From positions 39,022,945 through 39,086,944 of the forward strand of contig JAOANR010000009.1 of assembly GCA_030278955.1 (NCBI GenBank): 64,000 nucleotides of DNA, given 5' to 3'. A program made the position numbers and the translations under genes. The stretch comes from Hygrophila difformis. Lineage: Eukaryota; Streptophyta; Magnoliopsida; Lamiales; Acanthaceae. Below, piece by piece: positions 46,447-58,581 of the stretch; the stretch's first letter is position 1, and the number at the start of each line of letters is the position of its first letter. The notes beneath the pieces were generated by a model. It searched no databases, had not been told where the DNA came from, and saw only the letters and a program-made list of their open reading frames with translations.

Positions 46447-49257
46447 TGTAACACCCCGGTTTTTGGTAACCCAGGTCGGGATGTCACCGCCACATCTCCC
46501 TAGTAAGACACGGTTTCTCCGAGCTTACTAAAGAGATGCAAGGCTAGGTATTGCAGTGTTTAAAACATTTAAAGCATTCAAAATAGCCCATACCATATAA
46601 TTCGAAATTAATAATAGCATAGCGCAGCGGAAATATTTAGTTCAGTACAGTATCGCAGCGGAAAATATAAAAAGGGCCGACATGGCCAAAACACGGGTTA
46701 AACAGGCCCGTTCATAATATAGTCTAAGTACGAAACTTAAAAGCAAAATAAAAGTTCCCAAAATCCCATGCATGATTCGTGCTCACACATGCTCATTCCA
46801 CATATTCTGTAAAGAAAGGAATAAAAATGGTTTTGATCAGCAAAATTGCTGAGTAAGTTAACACATGCATGATCGTAGGGTTTAAAAGCCATAACTTTAA
46901 TAATTTAACAAAAGCATGATAATAACATAATATTTGATTTCATATAATCCATATCATATAGCACAATCTATCTCAGGCTCTATTTAATAACACATATCAC
47001 ATGGTTCAAGATAATAGCCATAATTTAAATAAAGCATTTAAATTATTTAATTTGACAACAATATCATTTAATCTAGTTTAATTTAATTTAGAATCCCCGT
47101 TACATTCCCGATTTGGTATTTCAAAGTTTCACGATAAAGATCGCGATGTCAACAAGTTTAGCCGGTAGCCCGGCGGCCGCAGCCGTATCAGCCATACCCA
47201 GTACCACTCCGGAGCCTCGGGAAACCCATACGGATATTCACGAGAGTGTAGGCTCTAAGTTTCGCCGTTTTGGCAATATCACATTTCAAGTATAGCGCGC
47301 GGGGTCACCATCGTCCATTACGGCACGAAGTGAATCGTTAGGGGGCACCCTGCAGAGCACTCACCCCTAATTTTAATTTATCAAGTTTGTAAGGGGATTT
47401 AGTTTTTAAAATCTGCCTTTCAATGTATTAATTTAGAAATAATATCTCAATTCGTCTCAACCCTAAAGGTTAATCCCATGTTTCAACAAGATTTCAAAAT
47501 TTCGTTCGGTAAATCACAGTTTACTCCAAAATTCGTCTAAAATCAGGTTTAATTCCAAAAATTCCAAAATTTCATATCTGACTCTGAAACATCAAGATCT
47601 ACAACTTTCGTGTTTTAACTTTTTCAATCCGAGATACCTAATTGGGTCAAAATCGCCAATTTTCGCATAAGAAGAAATCTGTCCGAGTTTAATACACCAC
47701 AGATCAAAGATTTCAATTTCTACCATAACAATTCAACTCCAAATTTAATGAAATTTGACAGGGATCATATTAAGACATTTATCTACAACTTTCATGTTCG
47801 GCCACAGATCTAAAACAGCCTAGATCCTATGTCAAAAACGTGATCAAGATCATTCCTAAGTTCTGTCCAAGATTTCAAGATCTAGAATTAAACAGTTCGG
47901 TTTCAACGGGTTTTCACATATCAAATCAACTCCAAAAATTCTCAAATTTTTACAGTAGCTAGGTCTAAGTCTTTAGGAACGTTTTTCGTGTTTTAAGTTT
48001 TTCCGTTTGAGTTCGTTTTAAATGTCGGAAAAATTCACCAAATCTGTTGCGTCGGTAGAAAACAAAAGTGGACAGATTTATGGTTCTTGTTGAATCTTTT
48101 AGGTTTCGAATGTTTTAAAATCTCCCAAAACCATGTAAGGTTAACTTACAGTGTCTATGAACGTCGGGAATGTCCAATTCGGAGGCGTGGCTTCCAGATC
48201 ACCGTTTCTCCTCTCCGTTCGTCGGGTTCTACGATCTAGATTCGATACGGGGGTGTAGAAAGAAAAAGGAGATGATTAGGATTCGTTTTCGAATCGTTTA
48301 TTGAATAAAGATTGGACCGAGACTTACCACGACTATGGAGATCTGTAGAGAAACTCGTCCAACAGCGTTCGTCTTGGTTTCGTGCCTCCGACGACTCCGG
48401 ATTTAGGGTTTCAAACGTATAGAATGTTTTAGGGTTTTGTAACCTTGTTCGGGGCTTCCAAGGGGCTTATTTATAGAATTCCCAACCCCTAGGGCGTCCA
48501 CAACCGACCTAGAAGTCTGGAGTCGAGAGATGTTCAACCGAACGTCGAAAAATCCGCGTTCGGGTGAGAGATTCACGCAACAAACGAATCTGTGTGGTGG
48601 CGCGGTCGTGGCGCGCTGAAGCCCTTCCACCGCGCGGCCACCGCGCCGACTTCGCCTGGACTTCGGTCCGGGCGGGTCGTGCGATCCGTCGTGCTTTTCC
48701 GCCTCTCTTTCGGGTTTCTATCCCTCTATGCTCCCGAATTCCGATTCCCGGGGTATATTCGGGTTCTTACTTTCTCTCTAATTTTATTCCCAGTCTAATT
48801 GAATGTTTTGGACTCGAATACTCGAGTTCATTAGTGTCGGGTTTTGGTGTACCATTTATCCATCCTTTTATTGAATTAAATTCCTTTAATCCCTTTTTAA
48901 GTAAAAATCTCATTTCTCATTTTCTTATCTTTATTTATTTCTTTTATTTGCTGGATTTGTTTATTTATTTATAGTATTTATTTTATTTATTATTTATTTA
49001 TTTAATTATTGTTTTATTTTATGTTGGAAAATTCTCGGGTATTACAGTCTACCCTCCTTAAGAATCAACTTCGTCCTCGAAGTTGTGTTTCGGCTTTTCT
49101 CGTCTCGTCTCGTGCTAAGGTCTTGTGTTTGTTTTATTAGGTTGTGACTGAACTTAGAATTAAAACTTCTAAGCTGCCTACGTACCCGGTAAAGGGATCA
49201 AGCCATAACGTAGTTCAAAAGTTTACAAAAATGCACGAAAAATTAGGGGGTATGACA
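46447..49257 (-). mobile_element. Tekay 5' LTR
   Basis: 2,811 bp, partner of 37842-40651. The outer end TGTCATACC lies at 49257, beside ACAAG. Confidence 0.92.
48468..48475 (-). promoter_or_regulatory. Tekay 5' LTR TATA box
   Basis: TATAAATA. It would start the full-length RNA near 48440, so R-U5 and leader together run about 3 kb to gag. Confidence 0.65.
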
Positions 49258-49262
49258 ACAAG
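49258..49262. repeat. Target-site duplication ACAAG (right copy)
   Basis: Matches 37837-37841 exactly. The TR-GAG LTR resumes at once (GCATAAGCCTAATTTT, compare 54544). Confidence 0.92.
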
Positions 49263-49589
49263 GCATAAGCCTAATTTTAAAACATGTCCTATTAATTAGC
49301 ATGGGCAAAGACATAATTTAAAAATAAGATAAAGTTATTTAAATTTTTCCACGAGTAAAAACAACTAGGCATGCATACAAATATTCCATTTACCAATTTA
49401 TAAATAAATAATTTAATTGTATACTTGAATATGCATTAAAATTCATAATTAATAATTTAACATGTTATAAAATTTAAGACAAAATTTTTAATGCATAATT
49501 TAAGGACATAAATAAATAAACAAATACATAAAAAGAATTAAGTCTTTTATTTCCCCCGTTACATCACCGTTTCTCAATATTTAGTGTAG

Positions 49590-49800
49590 CCGGCAATCCG
49601 GCGGCCGCAGCCGTTTCGTATTTCAAGTATTTCAAGTATTTCACGATTGCATCGCAATCTCGTCAAGTTTAGCCGGTCATCCGGCGGCCGCAGCCGGTTC
49701 GTATTTCAAGTATTTCAATTATTTCCAAGTATTTCACGATTGCATCACAATCTCGTCAAGTTTAGCCGGTCATCCGGCGGCCGCAGCCGTATCTGCCATA
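49590..49800. repeat. GC-rich tandem repeat in the TR-GAG LTR
   Basis: Units of about 83-93 bp containing CCGGCGGCCGCAGCCG, with GCGGCCGC at 49601, 49684 and 49777. The paired LTR has the same array at about 54870-55045. Confidence 0.75.
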
Positions 49801-51083
49801 CCCAAAACACTCCGGAGCCTCGGGGAAATCCATACGGATAATCCCGAGAGTGTAGGCCATGTATCTCCCGCCGTTTGGCGTAATATCTCATCTAATTTCT
49901 CTCGTCCATTATAGGCCCGAAGAGAAAGGCTAAAGGGGCACCCTGCAGAGCACTCACCCTCCGCCAAGTATCTCATATGTTTCAATTTAGTGTAACGGGA
50001 TTTTTCAAAAGTATAGATGTGTCGTATTTCAAGGTCTCGACCGTTTGTTTCGAAATTTCAAAATCTCTTCGATTTAAAATCATTTGGCGTCACAGTTTAC
50101 GCCTTTTTAATTTAAAAATTCTTTTCAAGTCCAAAAATTCTAAAATTTTCACGGTATATCAAAAACACCCTATCGAACAACTTTCGTGTTTTAACAATTT
50201 CAAATGAAGTTGAGGAAACATGTCAAAAATCGAGTTTATTGCTCAACATGTACACTGTCAGGATTCAGGATTACCACAGTTTAGAAAATCGGCGTTTTGA
50301 CATATCAAAAATTCTGAAATATTATATGCACATACTAGACATAATTATCTACAACTTTCATTTATATTGCAAAGATCAATTCGGACTAGAAAATATAGAA
50401 ACGGGCTCATCAAGTTCGGACATCAACAGAGTCAGATTTTCGAAAACATTTTTCAAGGCAGTTTATGTTCGGATCGTTTTGGGGTAGCAAACGTTGATGA
50501 AAATGGCTGAAATTTTTACACAACATATACTAATGTGTTAGGAACAAAAGTCTAGTTTTGAGTTTCTTAGATATGGATTCTCAAAATATGAGTTTTAATC
50601 GGATTTCAGAAATTGCGCAAGATAGGGTTTTTAGGTTTGGTTTTTACGTTTCGTTACAACGTGACTAAATCGGACGCCCCTAAGCCACCCGTATTGATAT
50701 GAAAGGCATCAACTTACAGTGGTAAGGTGTTTGGTCGTCCTCGGGTCGCTTGGCTCGTCCAAATCCACTAAGAACGGATCCCCTCAACGCCAAGCTTCCA
50801 AGTTCGGCCACGATTTCAATTCGGGAGAATAAATCAAATGTTAGATCGATTTTTCGGGTTCAAAAACTTAAATGAAAACCTATGAATGACTTACCAAAGT
50901 CTGGAGTACTAGAGACCTTGTGTTCCACGCCTCCTCCGTCGGTTTTCGTCGCCGGAAAGTGATCGGAAAGTTCGAAGTCGGTGATTTCGGGTGTTGGAAA
51001 AACTTGGGAGATTTGGGAGAGACAATGGGGCTGCTAGGGTTCGGGATTTCGAAAATAATGAGTCCCAAGACCCCTAGAGCCGA

Positions 51084-51092
51084 CCATATACA
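51084..51092 (-). promoter_or_regulatory. Possible TR-GAG LTR TATA box
   Basis: TGTATATGG on the - strand, downstream of a CpG-rich block. Counterpart at 56343-56351. The + strand subfamily has GGTATTGTGG here instead, a weaker match. Confidence 0.4.
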
Positions 51093-52028
51093 CCTTCCTT
51101 CACTCGGGATTGAGTTTCCAAAGTCGGGGGGTCGAAATATGGCAAGAAATCGCCGAAAACGTGCAAGTGTGCAGCTGCCTCTGTAGTGGCACGGTCCCGG
51201 CGCGGTTTGGGGCTTAGACCGCGCGGCCACTGCGCGGGCCCCGGCTGGGCTGCGGTCCGTGCCGGGCCGTGCGATCCGTCGGGTCTTTTCTCCTCTCTTT
51301 CGAACTTCTGTCCTCCTACGTTTTTGGGCTCGATTTTTCGGGTCATTCTCGAATTATGATTCTTATCTTAAATCTATTTCGACTTGAAATTAATTTCGTG
51401 TTTGGAATCTTAAGTCCGTCGGTTTCGGATTTGTCGGCTTCTAATTCGTCGTCTTTTGGCTCCCATGCAATAATTTATCTAATTCAATTATTTCTGACTT
51501 CACGGGTTCTTGGAATTAAAATTCTTTTCCTTCTTGAATTTAATTCCAATTCTTTTCACTCGATCCATGGAATGTCTTCGGGCTTCCTTTACCTCTTTTA
51601 TTCCATTTTGAATTTTGAATCTATCGGCATTTCATTTCCGAGCAATAATTTATGTGGTAAATTATTTTCTTCTTCTCGGAGATATTTCCACCTTGATCGG
51701 ATTAAGAAACTAATTTTATTCGTTTGGACGCCGATAAAATCTCGGGTATTACAGTCTACCCCCCTTAAGAATCAACTTCGTCCTCGAAGTTGCGCTTTAT
51801 CATCTTGCGAGTTCGGGAATTGTTTGATTGAGTGATTGTATTATTGTGTGTTGTTGTTTGTTGTTATTTGACTTAACCCAGAATTGAAATTTCCAAGTTG
51901 CCTACGTACCCCGTGAAGGGATCAAGTCATTACGTAGTTCAAAACAATTTGAATTTGTTTATTCGGGATACAAAATATTCGGGTCGGGCTCAAAAGTAAA
52001 TTTCTACGTATTATTACGGGGTATTACA

Positions 52029-52068
52029 TCCTCTCCCCCTTAGGACTTCAGTTATGTCCCCATAACTG
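52029..52068 (-). other. PPT and pre-PPT hairpin
   Basis: TAAGGGGGAGAGGA (52029-52042) and the identical hairpin at 52049-52068, here in noncoding sequence after gag. Confidence 0.82.
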
Positions 52069-52189
52069 CCTATATGTTATTCTCGGGAAGGTTCGGTTAT
52101 CGTTACCTTCGACCCCCTTCTCACTAGGCTGGTAATTTGACTCGATCGTCTTCATCCGACTATCCCACAGCTCTTTCTTGATCTCCTTG

Positions 52190-52884
52190 TTGCGGGTTTA
52201 CCATGTCTAGTCTCTTCTCAATCTCCTCCTCTGGCGTTTGACATTTCCCAACCTTGTGACCAAACTTGCCGCATTGATAGCAGGCTCCAGGCTTCGGGCA
52301 CTGGCGCACCAGATGCGCATGGTTGCATCGTGGGCAACGTGATATGACTGAACTACGGATGTCATCTCGACGGTCCGGGTTCTGCGGCTATTTGGGTTTA
52401 ATGGTCACGTCCTCTCTCCTGCTAATGTTTTCTATTCGCGTCCGGCAGTCAGGCAGCCGATGACCTTGTCGCCCGCATCGATAGCACGCGCCAGGTTTAG
52501 GGCATCCTCTAGCATAATGTGGTTTACCACACTTTGGGATGGTGGCGCATAGTCACCATGGTTGAAGACTATCCCTTTGTTTCCTCCACTGTTGCCTTGA
52601 GATGGTGTATTTGGGCCTCCCCGAATATGGTTCCTACCTGAGTAATTATTGGTTTTGTGGTCCCGTTTCCTCTTGCCTTGCCCTTGGTTGATTAGTGCAT
52701 TTCCCAAGGCAACCACAACATCCTCTATAGTTCTCAATTGGTCACTTAAGTTCTTGGGTATGAAGGCTACTTGTCCTCCTTGATTGGGTGCACTAACGTC
52801 TTGTACTGGTACGTCGGGTGGTCGGGGCTCTTCGTTGGTGTGGGGTGGGATGGGTGGATTGCTAGGTCTTCCTCCTGGTGCCAT
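52190..52884 (-). pseudogene. Chimeric gag remnant with two zinc-knuckle modules
   Basis: It starts MAPGGRPSNPPIPPH at 52884 and keeps the N-terminal block ending ALINQGQ. The capsid core is missing altogether. Two complete zinc modules then follow in tandem: CYRCGRQGHRLPDC (near 52440-52490, Tekay-like tail RTRIENISRRED) and CYQCGKFGHKVGKC (near 52245-52290, tail TPEEEIEKRLD as in the + strand TR-GAG). A frameshift lies near 52555. Two gag lineages seem to have been joined, probably by template switching. Confidence 0.75.
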
Positions 52885-53229
52885 TCTGTCACAACGTGCA
52901 AGGATTTGATTCTAAGAATTTCATAGAGTGTTGGAAAAATATTAATTTGTTGAATCAAATGGTGTTAATAGGAGTTGTTTAGAGTGTGTTATGTAATGTG
53001 GTATTTAGAGTTATTTATATGGTGCGGTGTTTAGAGTTTAACGTTTTGTTGCTTGGGCGCGGCGTAGTAGGGTATAGATTTTAATAAGAATTCCTCAAGA
53101 TTTTTGGAATAATAAGAGTGTTGTAATGATAGATGGGGACTTGCACTTTATTTCTCCATATAAGAAACCTTTTTTTTTTGTACAAAGATAGGAAATGAAA
53201 TGGTGCTTCTATTTCTCGGAAAGGAATAA

Positions 53230-53440
53230 CTAGGCGATGGTAGATAAATAGCGTTTATAACCTTCAATCTCCTTAAGCACGTTGGTAGGGTCTTCCTCCG
53301 TTGGGCTTTCATTCAATCCGTCATTGCTTCGTTTCGTTCGGTAAGTTTTTAAACTTGGGTCTCTAGGTTATTTATGCATTCATCGTTTTCATCTTTAGGT
53401 TTCTCGACAAGTCATAATATATCGTCTACGTCAAAATCTA
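53230..53440 (-). pseudogene. ORF0 relic in the gag-only element
   Basis: The - strand ends GLNESPTEEDPTNV .. YLSTIA and stop at 53230, matching the acidic tail of ORF0. Just upstream and shifted in frame is INNLETQVKKLTERNE, matching INQLERQVQTLTTQN. The stretch from here to the PBS is leader sequence only. Confidence 0.55.
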
Positions 53441-53675
53441 TGAAAAAAGGTAGGGAATAGTTATGCGCATGCTAAACATAGGCGATCAAGATCTAAAGTT
53501 AAGGCACAGTCAGTCTCAAGCTAACGCTTCTAAGTCAAGAGTCAAGGTTAAGCCAAATACTAGAGTGAGTGTTATCTAACGTAAGCGATTCACATAAAAA
53601 GGTTAGTACAAGTATGTATGTATGCATATGCTATCCCCCCCGATAAAATTTTAATTTATGCATGCATTTATTTAC

Positions 53676-53707
53676 CCATGGGATTTAAAAATAAATTTAT
53701 TCCATGG
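53676..53707 (-). other. Leader stem-loop, CCATGG arms
   Basis: CCATGG with adjoining AT bases pairs with the second CCATGG across a TTTAAAAATAAATTT loop. Confidence 0.55.
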
Positions 53708-53997
53708 ACAGATTTTAAAGAATAAGGGTAAAAAGGTTTGGGCCACTATCTTGGGCAAAAAGAAATAAATTCTATGGGGCTTAAGTAAAAACAAGGGTAT
53801 TGGGCCAAAATAATTGGTCCAACATAGTAATTAAATATTGGGCTAAAAAAAATTTGGGCTAAAATATTTTGGGCTTAGAAAAAAAATTTGGCTCAACAAT
53901 GATAGTTTTAAAATAATAATGGTTTAAAAAATAATACTAGTTTAAAAAATGATAATAGTTTAAAAATAATAATACTAGTTTAAAAAAAATAGTCCGG

Positions 53998-54009
53998 GCT
54001 CTGATACCA
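53998..54009 (-). other. Primer-binding site, tRNA-iMet
   Basis: - strand TGGTATCAGAGC, three bases after the 5' LTR end at 54013. Confidence 0.9.
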
Positions 54010-54869
54010 CTTTGTAACACCCCGGATTTGATAACCCAGGCCGGGATGTCACCGCCACACCTCCCAAGCAAGACACGACTTCATTCGAGCTCACTTGAAA
54101 GATGCAAGGCTAAGGGTATAAAATAATTTTAAACAACCAAGTCCGGAATACTTATATTTAAAAATAATAATCATCCATACATGCAGCGGAAATATAAGTT
54201 GTGCAGCGGAAATAAAGTATAAGGGCCGACATGGCCAAAACACGGGTTAACAGGCCCGTATGCAGTCTCATGCAGAAAATAATTTAATGTCCAAAATAAA
54301 TTCCCCGGATGTATGCTCATTCTTCATACTGTGTCATAGAAAAATAGAAAACAACGTTTATCAGTATTAAAGAATACTGAGTAAGTCAATTCCTAACATA
54401 GCAATAAAGGGGTTTTAAAAATTTTAATAATTAAAAACTCATTTTAAGCATGCATATTAAACCATGTAATTTGACTAATTACTAGACAATAATTAAATTC
54501 ATATTCTCTCTCAACTAAATTAAATCTAGAGATGAGAATATAAGGCATAAGCCTAATTTTAAAACATGTCCTATTAATTAGCATGAGCAAAGACATAATT
54601 TAAAAATAAGATAAAGTTATTTAAATTTTTCCACGAGTAAAAACAACTAGGCATGCATTCAAATATTCCATTTACCAATTTAAAAATAAATAATTTAATT
54701 GTATACTTGAATATGCATTAAAATTCATAATTAATAATTTAACATGTTATAAAATTTAAGACAAAATTTTTAATGCATAATTTAAGGACATAGATAAATA
54801 AACAAATACATAAAAAGAATTAAGTCTTTTATTTCCCCCGTTACATCACCGTTTCTCAATATTTAGTGT

Positions 54870-55045
54870 AGCCGGCAATCCGGCGGCTGCAGCCGTTTCG
54901 TATTTCAAGTATTTCACGATTGCATCGCAATCTCGTCAAGTTTAGCCGGTCATCCGGCGGCCGCAGCCGGTTCGTATTTCAAGTATTTCCAAGTATTTCA
55001 CGATTGCATCGCAATGTCGTCAAGTTTAGCCGGTCATCCGGCGGC
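54870..55045. repeat. GC-rich tandem repeat in the TR-GAG LTR
   Basis: Same CCGGCGGCCGCAGCCG units as 49590-49800. The first copy has GGCTGC in place of GGCCGC. Confidence 0.7.
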
Positions 55046-56342
55046 CGCAGCCGTATCTGCCATACCCAAAACACTCCCGAGCCTCGGGGAAATCCATACG
55101 GATAATCCCGAGAGTGTAGGACATGTATCTCCCGCCGTTTGGCGTAATATCTCATCTAATTTCTCTCGTCCATTATAGGCCCGAAGAGAAAGGCTAAAGG
55201 GGCACCCTGCAGAGCACTCACCCTCCGCCAAGTATCTCATATGTTTCAATTTAGTGTAACGGGATTTTTCAAAAGTATAGATGTATCGTATTTCAAGGTC
55301 TCGACCGTTTGTTTCGAAATTTCAAAATCTCTTCGATTTAAAATCATTTGGCGTCACAGTTTACGCCTTTTTAATTTAAAAATTCGTTTCAAGTCCAAAA
55401 ATTCTGAAATTTTCATGGTGTACCAAAAACACCCTAACGAACAACTTTCGTGTTTTAACGATTTCAAAATAAGTTGAGGAAACATGTCAAAAATCGAGTT
55501 TCATGCTCAACATGTACACTGTCAGGATTCAGGATTACCACAGTTTAGAAAATCGGCGTTTTAACATACCAAATTGACTCCAAAAATTCTGAAATATTAT
55601 ATGCACATGCTAGACATAATTATCTACAACTTTCATTTAGATTGCAAAGATCAATTCGGACTAGAAAATATAGAAACGGGCTCATCAAGTTCGGACATCA
55701 ACACCGTCAGATTTTCGAAATCATTTTTCAAGGCAGTTTATGTTCGGATCGTTTTGGGGTAGCAAACATTGATGAAAATGTCTGAAATTTTTACACAACA
55801 TAGATTAATGTGTTAGGAACAAAAGTCTAGTTTTCAATTTCTCGAATTGGATTCTCGAAATATGACTTTTAATCCGATTTCAGAAATTGCGCAAGATAGG
55901 GTTTTTACGTTTCGTTACAACGTGACTAAATTGGACGCCCCTAAGCACCCGTATTGATATGAAAGACATCAACTAACAGTGGTAAGGTGTTTGGTCATCC
56001 TTGGGCGCTTGGCTCGTCCAAATCCACTAAGAACGGATCCCCTCAACGCCGAGCTTCCAACTTTGGCCACGATTTCAATTCGGGAGAATAAATCCAATGT
56101 TAGATCGAGTTTTCGGGTTCAAAAACTTTAATGAAAACCTATGAACGACTTACCAAAGTCTGGAGTACTAGAGACCTTGTGTTCCACGCCTTCTCCGTCG
56201 GTTTTCGTCGCTGGAAAGTGATCGGAAAGTTCGAAGTCGGTGATTTCGGGTGTTGGAAAAACTTGGGAGATTTGGGAGAGACAATGGGGCTGCTAGGGTT
56301 TGGGATTTCGAAAATAATGAGTCCCAAGATCCCTAGAGTCGA

Positions 56343-56351
56343 CCATATACA
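56343..56351 (-). promoter_or_regulatory. Possible TR-GAG 5' LTR TATA box
   Basis: TGTATATGG, same context as 51084-51092. Confidence 0.4.
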
Positions 56352-57135
56352 CCTTCCTTCACTCGGGATTGAGTTTCCAAAGTCGGGGGGTCGAAATATG
56401 GCAAGAAAGCGTCGAAAACGTGCAAGTGTGCAGCTGCCTCTGTAGTGGCGCGGTCCCGGCGTGGTTTGGGGCTTAGACCGCGCGGCCACCGCGCGGGCCC
56501 TGGCTGGGCTGCGGTCCGTGCCGGGCCGTGCGATCCGTCGGGTCTTTTCTCATCTTTTTCGAACTTCTGTCCTCCTACGTTTTTGGGCTCGATTTTTTGG
56601 GTCATTCTCGAATTATGATTCCTATCTTAAATCTATTTCGACTTGAAATTAATTTCGTGTTTGGAATCTTAAGTCCGTCGGTTTCGGATTTGTCGGCTTC
56701 TAATTCGTCGTCTTTTGGCTCCCGTGCAATAATTTATCTAATTCAATTATTTCCGACTTCACGGGTTCTTGGAATTAAAATTCTTTTCCTTCTTGAATTT
56801 AATTCAAATTCTTTTCACTCGATCCATGGAATGTCTTCAGGCTTCCTTTCCCTCTTTTATTCCATTTTGAATTTTGAATATAATAATTTATGTGGTAAAT
56901 TATTTTCTTCTTCTCGGAGATATTTCCACCTTGATCGGATTAGGAAACTAATTTTATTCGTTTGGACGCCGATAAAATCTCGGGTATTACAATGTGAATT
57001 ATCGGTGATAAGAAACACTCCTACCTTAGAACTCGACATGACCTTGACTTAGGAGCGCTTGCTAAAGACTAAAGTTGCCTTAGTCCCAGATCTTGATCAC
57101 TTAGAAAATCATCTTCGCGTGCTTAATAACAGAAA

Positions 57136-58239
57136 ATGGTACCTAGGACAAAGCCGAGGAAGGTAAGCCCAAACGGCACTGGCACTGACCTCCCAAACGC
57201 ACCTAACAACAATGAGATTCCTTCGAACGTAGGAGATCGAGCGCCTCCTATTCCCAACAACATGGATGAACGTTTAAGGACGGTAGAGGAAGTACTCGTA
57301 GCATTAGGAAACGCCGAGGTGCATAGAGCACAAGCGGCAATACCTCCGCCAGTAGTTCGAAACAACTATCTAGCTTTGGTAAATCCTTATCAACCACCAC
57401 ACTATGATGGGGAGGAAGATCCCGCCAAACTAGAGGGGTGGATCTGTACCTTTGATAAACTCTTGGACGCTATCAAATGCCCCGACGAGGAGAAAATACG
57501 TGTAGCGACCTACTACTTAGGAGGCGTAGCCGATGAGTGGTGGCAAAACCTTCAAATGAATTCAGAGGAAGATGAAGAATCCTACACCTAGGAAGGACTT
57601 AAGGAAGCCTTGAGAGAAAGATTCTACCCACTGAGCACCAAGACTGCGAAATACGAGGAATTCATCAACCTGAAGTAAGGTGCACAAACAGTGCAAGAGT
57701 ACTACACCAAATTCAAGGAGCTAGTACGATTTGCTACGAGGCTAGTACCAACCGACTCTGACAAGGCTCAGAAATTCGAGATGGATCTGAACCTTAGTAT
57801 CCGGGAGATACTTGCAGTAGGACAATTCACAAACCTGCAGACGATATATGATCGCGCTGTAGCAATTGCTTGAATCCAGCAATTTAAGCGTAAGGAAAAT
57901 GGTGAGTCGAGCAAGGACTCTCAAGGACTTGAGAAGAAGGATCTGAAAGACAACAATAACAACTCTAGGAAAAACAATGCATCTCAAAGGAAAGAAAATA
58001 AAGGTCTCAACCGTGGTGCGTTCATACCACGCTGCCCACGATGCAACCATGCACATTTGGTGCGCCAGTGCCCGAAGCCTGGAGCTTGCTATAATTGCGG
58101 CAAGTTTGGACACAAGGCTAGGGGATGTCGAACGCCAGAGGAGGCGATTGAAAGGAGAATAGATCTGGTGAACCTTCAGCAAGGAGGGGCTGACAAGGAA
58201 CAAGGTAAAAACCCGAACATCATTGAGAATAATGAATAG
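57136..58239 (+). pseudogene. TR-GAG gag, copy 1
   Basis: A gag homologue of the Tekay type: start MVPRTKPRKVSPNG, capsid block [19 protein letters not shown], zinc knuckle CYNCGKFGHKARGC, then a tail ending NIIENNE and TAG. Three in-frame stops occur: TAG 57589-57591 (Trp position), TAA 57676-57678 (Gln position) and TGA 57871-57873. The third arises where copy 2 has CTCGAG and this copy CTTGAA, a C-to-T and G-to-A pair at one CpG. The first two stops are shared with copy 2. Proteins for mobility would have to come from another element. Confidence 0.88.
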
Positions 58240-58240
58240 G

Positions 58241-58280
58241 CAGTTATGGGGACATAACTGTAATCTTAAAGGGGGGAGGA
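58241..58280 (+). other. Pre-PPT hairpin and PPT
   Basis: The 20-nt GGGA-loop hairpin at 58241-58260 directly follows the gag stop. TTAAAGGGGGGAGGA at 58266-58280 abuts the LTR. Confidence 0.85.
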
Positions 58281-58544
58281 TGTAACAACCCGAATATTAT
58301 GTATCCCAAATCAATAAATAAACAAATTCAAATTGTTTTGAACTACGTCATGGCTTGATCCCTTCACAGGGTACGTAGGCAACTTGGAAATTTCAATTCT
58401 GGGTTCAGTCAAAAGATATTATAAAATAATACAAATAATATCAAACAATAACATATGATAACGCAATAATACAATAACAAAAAATAGAAATAAAGGAAAT
58501 GAACGATAGAACCTTAGTTCTAATCTCGCGAAAACCTAAAGCGC

Positions 58545-58581
58545 AAGTTCGAGGACGAAGTTGATTCTTAAGGGGGTAAAC
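58545..58581 (+). other. Internal hairpin plus second PPT-like tract
   Basis: AAGTTCGAGGACGAAGTT (one stem mismatch) then GATTCTTAAGGGGGTAAAC then TGTAATACCCG at 58582, the point where the LTR fragment at 5690 begins. Confidence 0.65.

Larger units (their letters stand above)
37842..49257 (-). mobile_element. Intact Tekay (Del) chromovirus element
   Basis: 11,416 bp: 5' LTR 46447-49257, PBS, leader with hairpin and minisatellite, ORF0, gag-pol, hairpin, PPT, 3' LTR 37842-40651. The coding frame is open throughout, LTR ends are TG..CA, and a 5-bp duplication flanks it. By eye the LTRs differ at about 14 positions plus one indel over 2.8 kb (~0.5%). It is the youngest insertion here and may be mobile-competent. 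Confidence 0.92.
49263..52028 (-). mobile_element. TR-GAG 3' LTR, proximal part
   Basis: Continues 37327-37841. The outer end TGTAATACCCC at 52028 abuts the PPT. The internal hairpin-PPT-TGTAATACCCG module is at about 51751-51794. Confidence 0.88.
37327..56991 (-). mobile_element. Non-autonomous gag-only element (TR-GAG), split by a Tekay insertion
   Basis: 5' LTR 54013-56991, internal 52029-54012 (PBS, leader, gag remnant, PPT), 3' LTR 49263-52028 continuing at 37327-37841. The internal region is under 2 kb and lacks all pol domains, matching the plant TR-GAG class. The 5' LTR starts at the inner TGTAATACCC and the 3' LTR at the outer TGTAATACCCC. The far 3' terminus has lost about 17 bp. 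Confidence 0.8.
54013..56991 (-). mobile_element. TR-GAG 5' LTR, starting at the inner TGTAATACCC
   Basis: The PBS end is TGTAACACCCCGG at 54013 (+). The outer end is CTCGGGTATTACA at 56991, the internal start site, so about 280 bp present in the partner LTR are absent. The flank beyond is TR-GAG leader of the + strand array. Confidence 0.88.
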
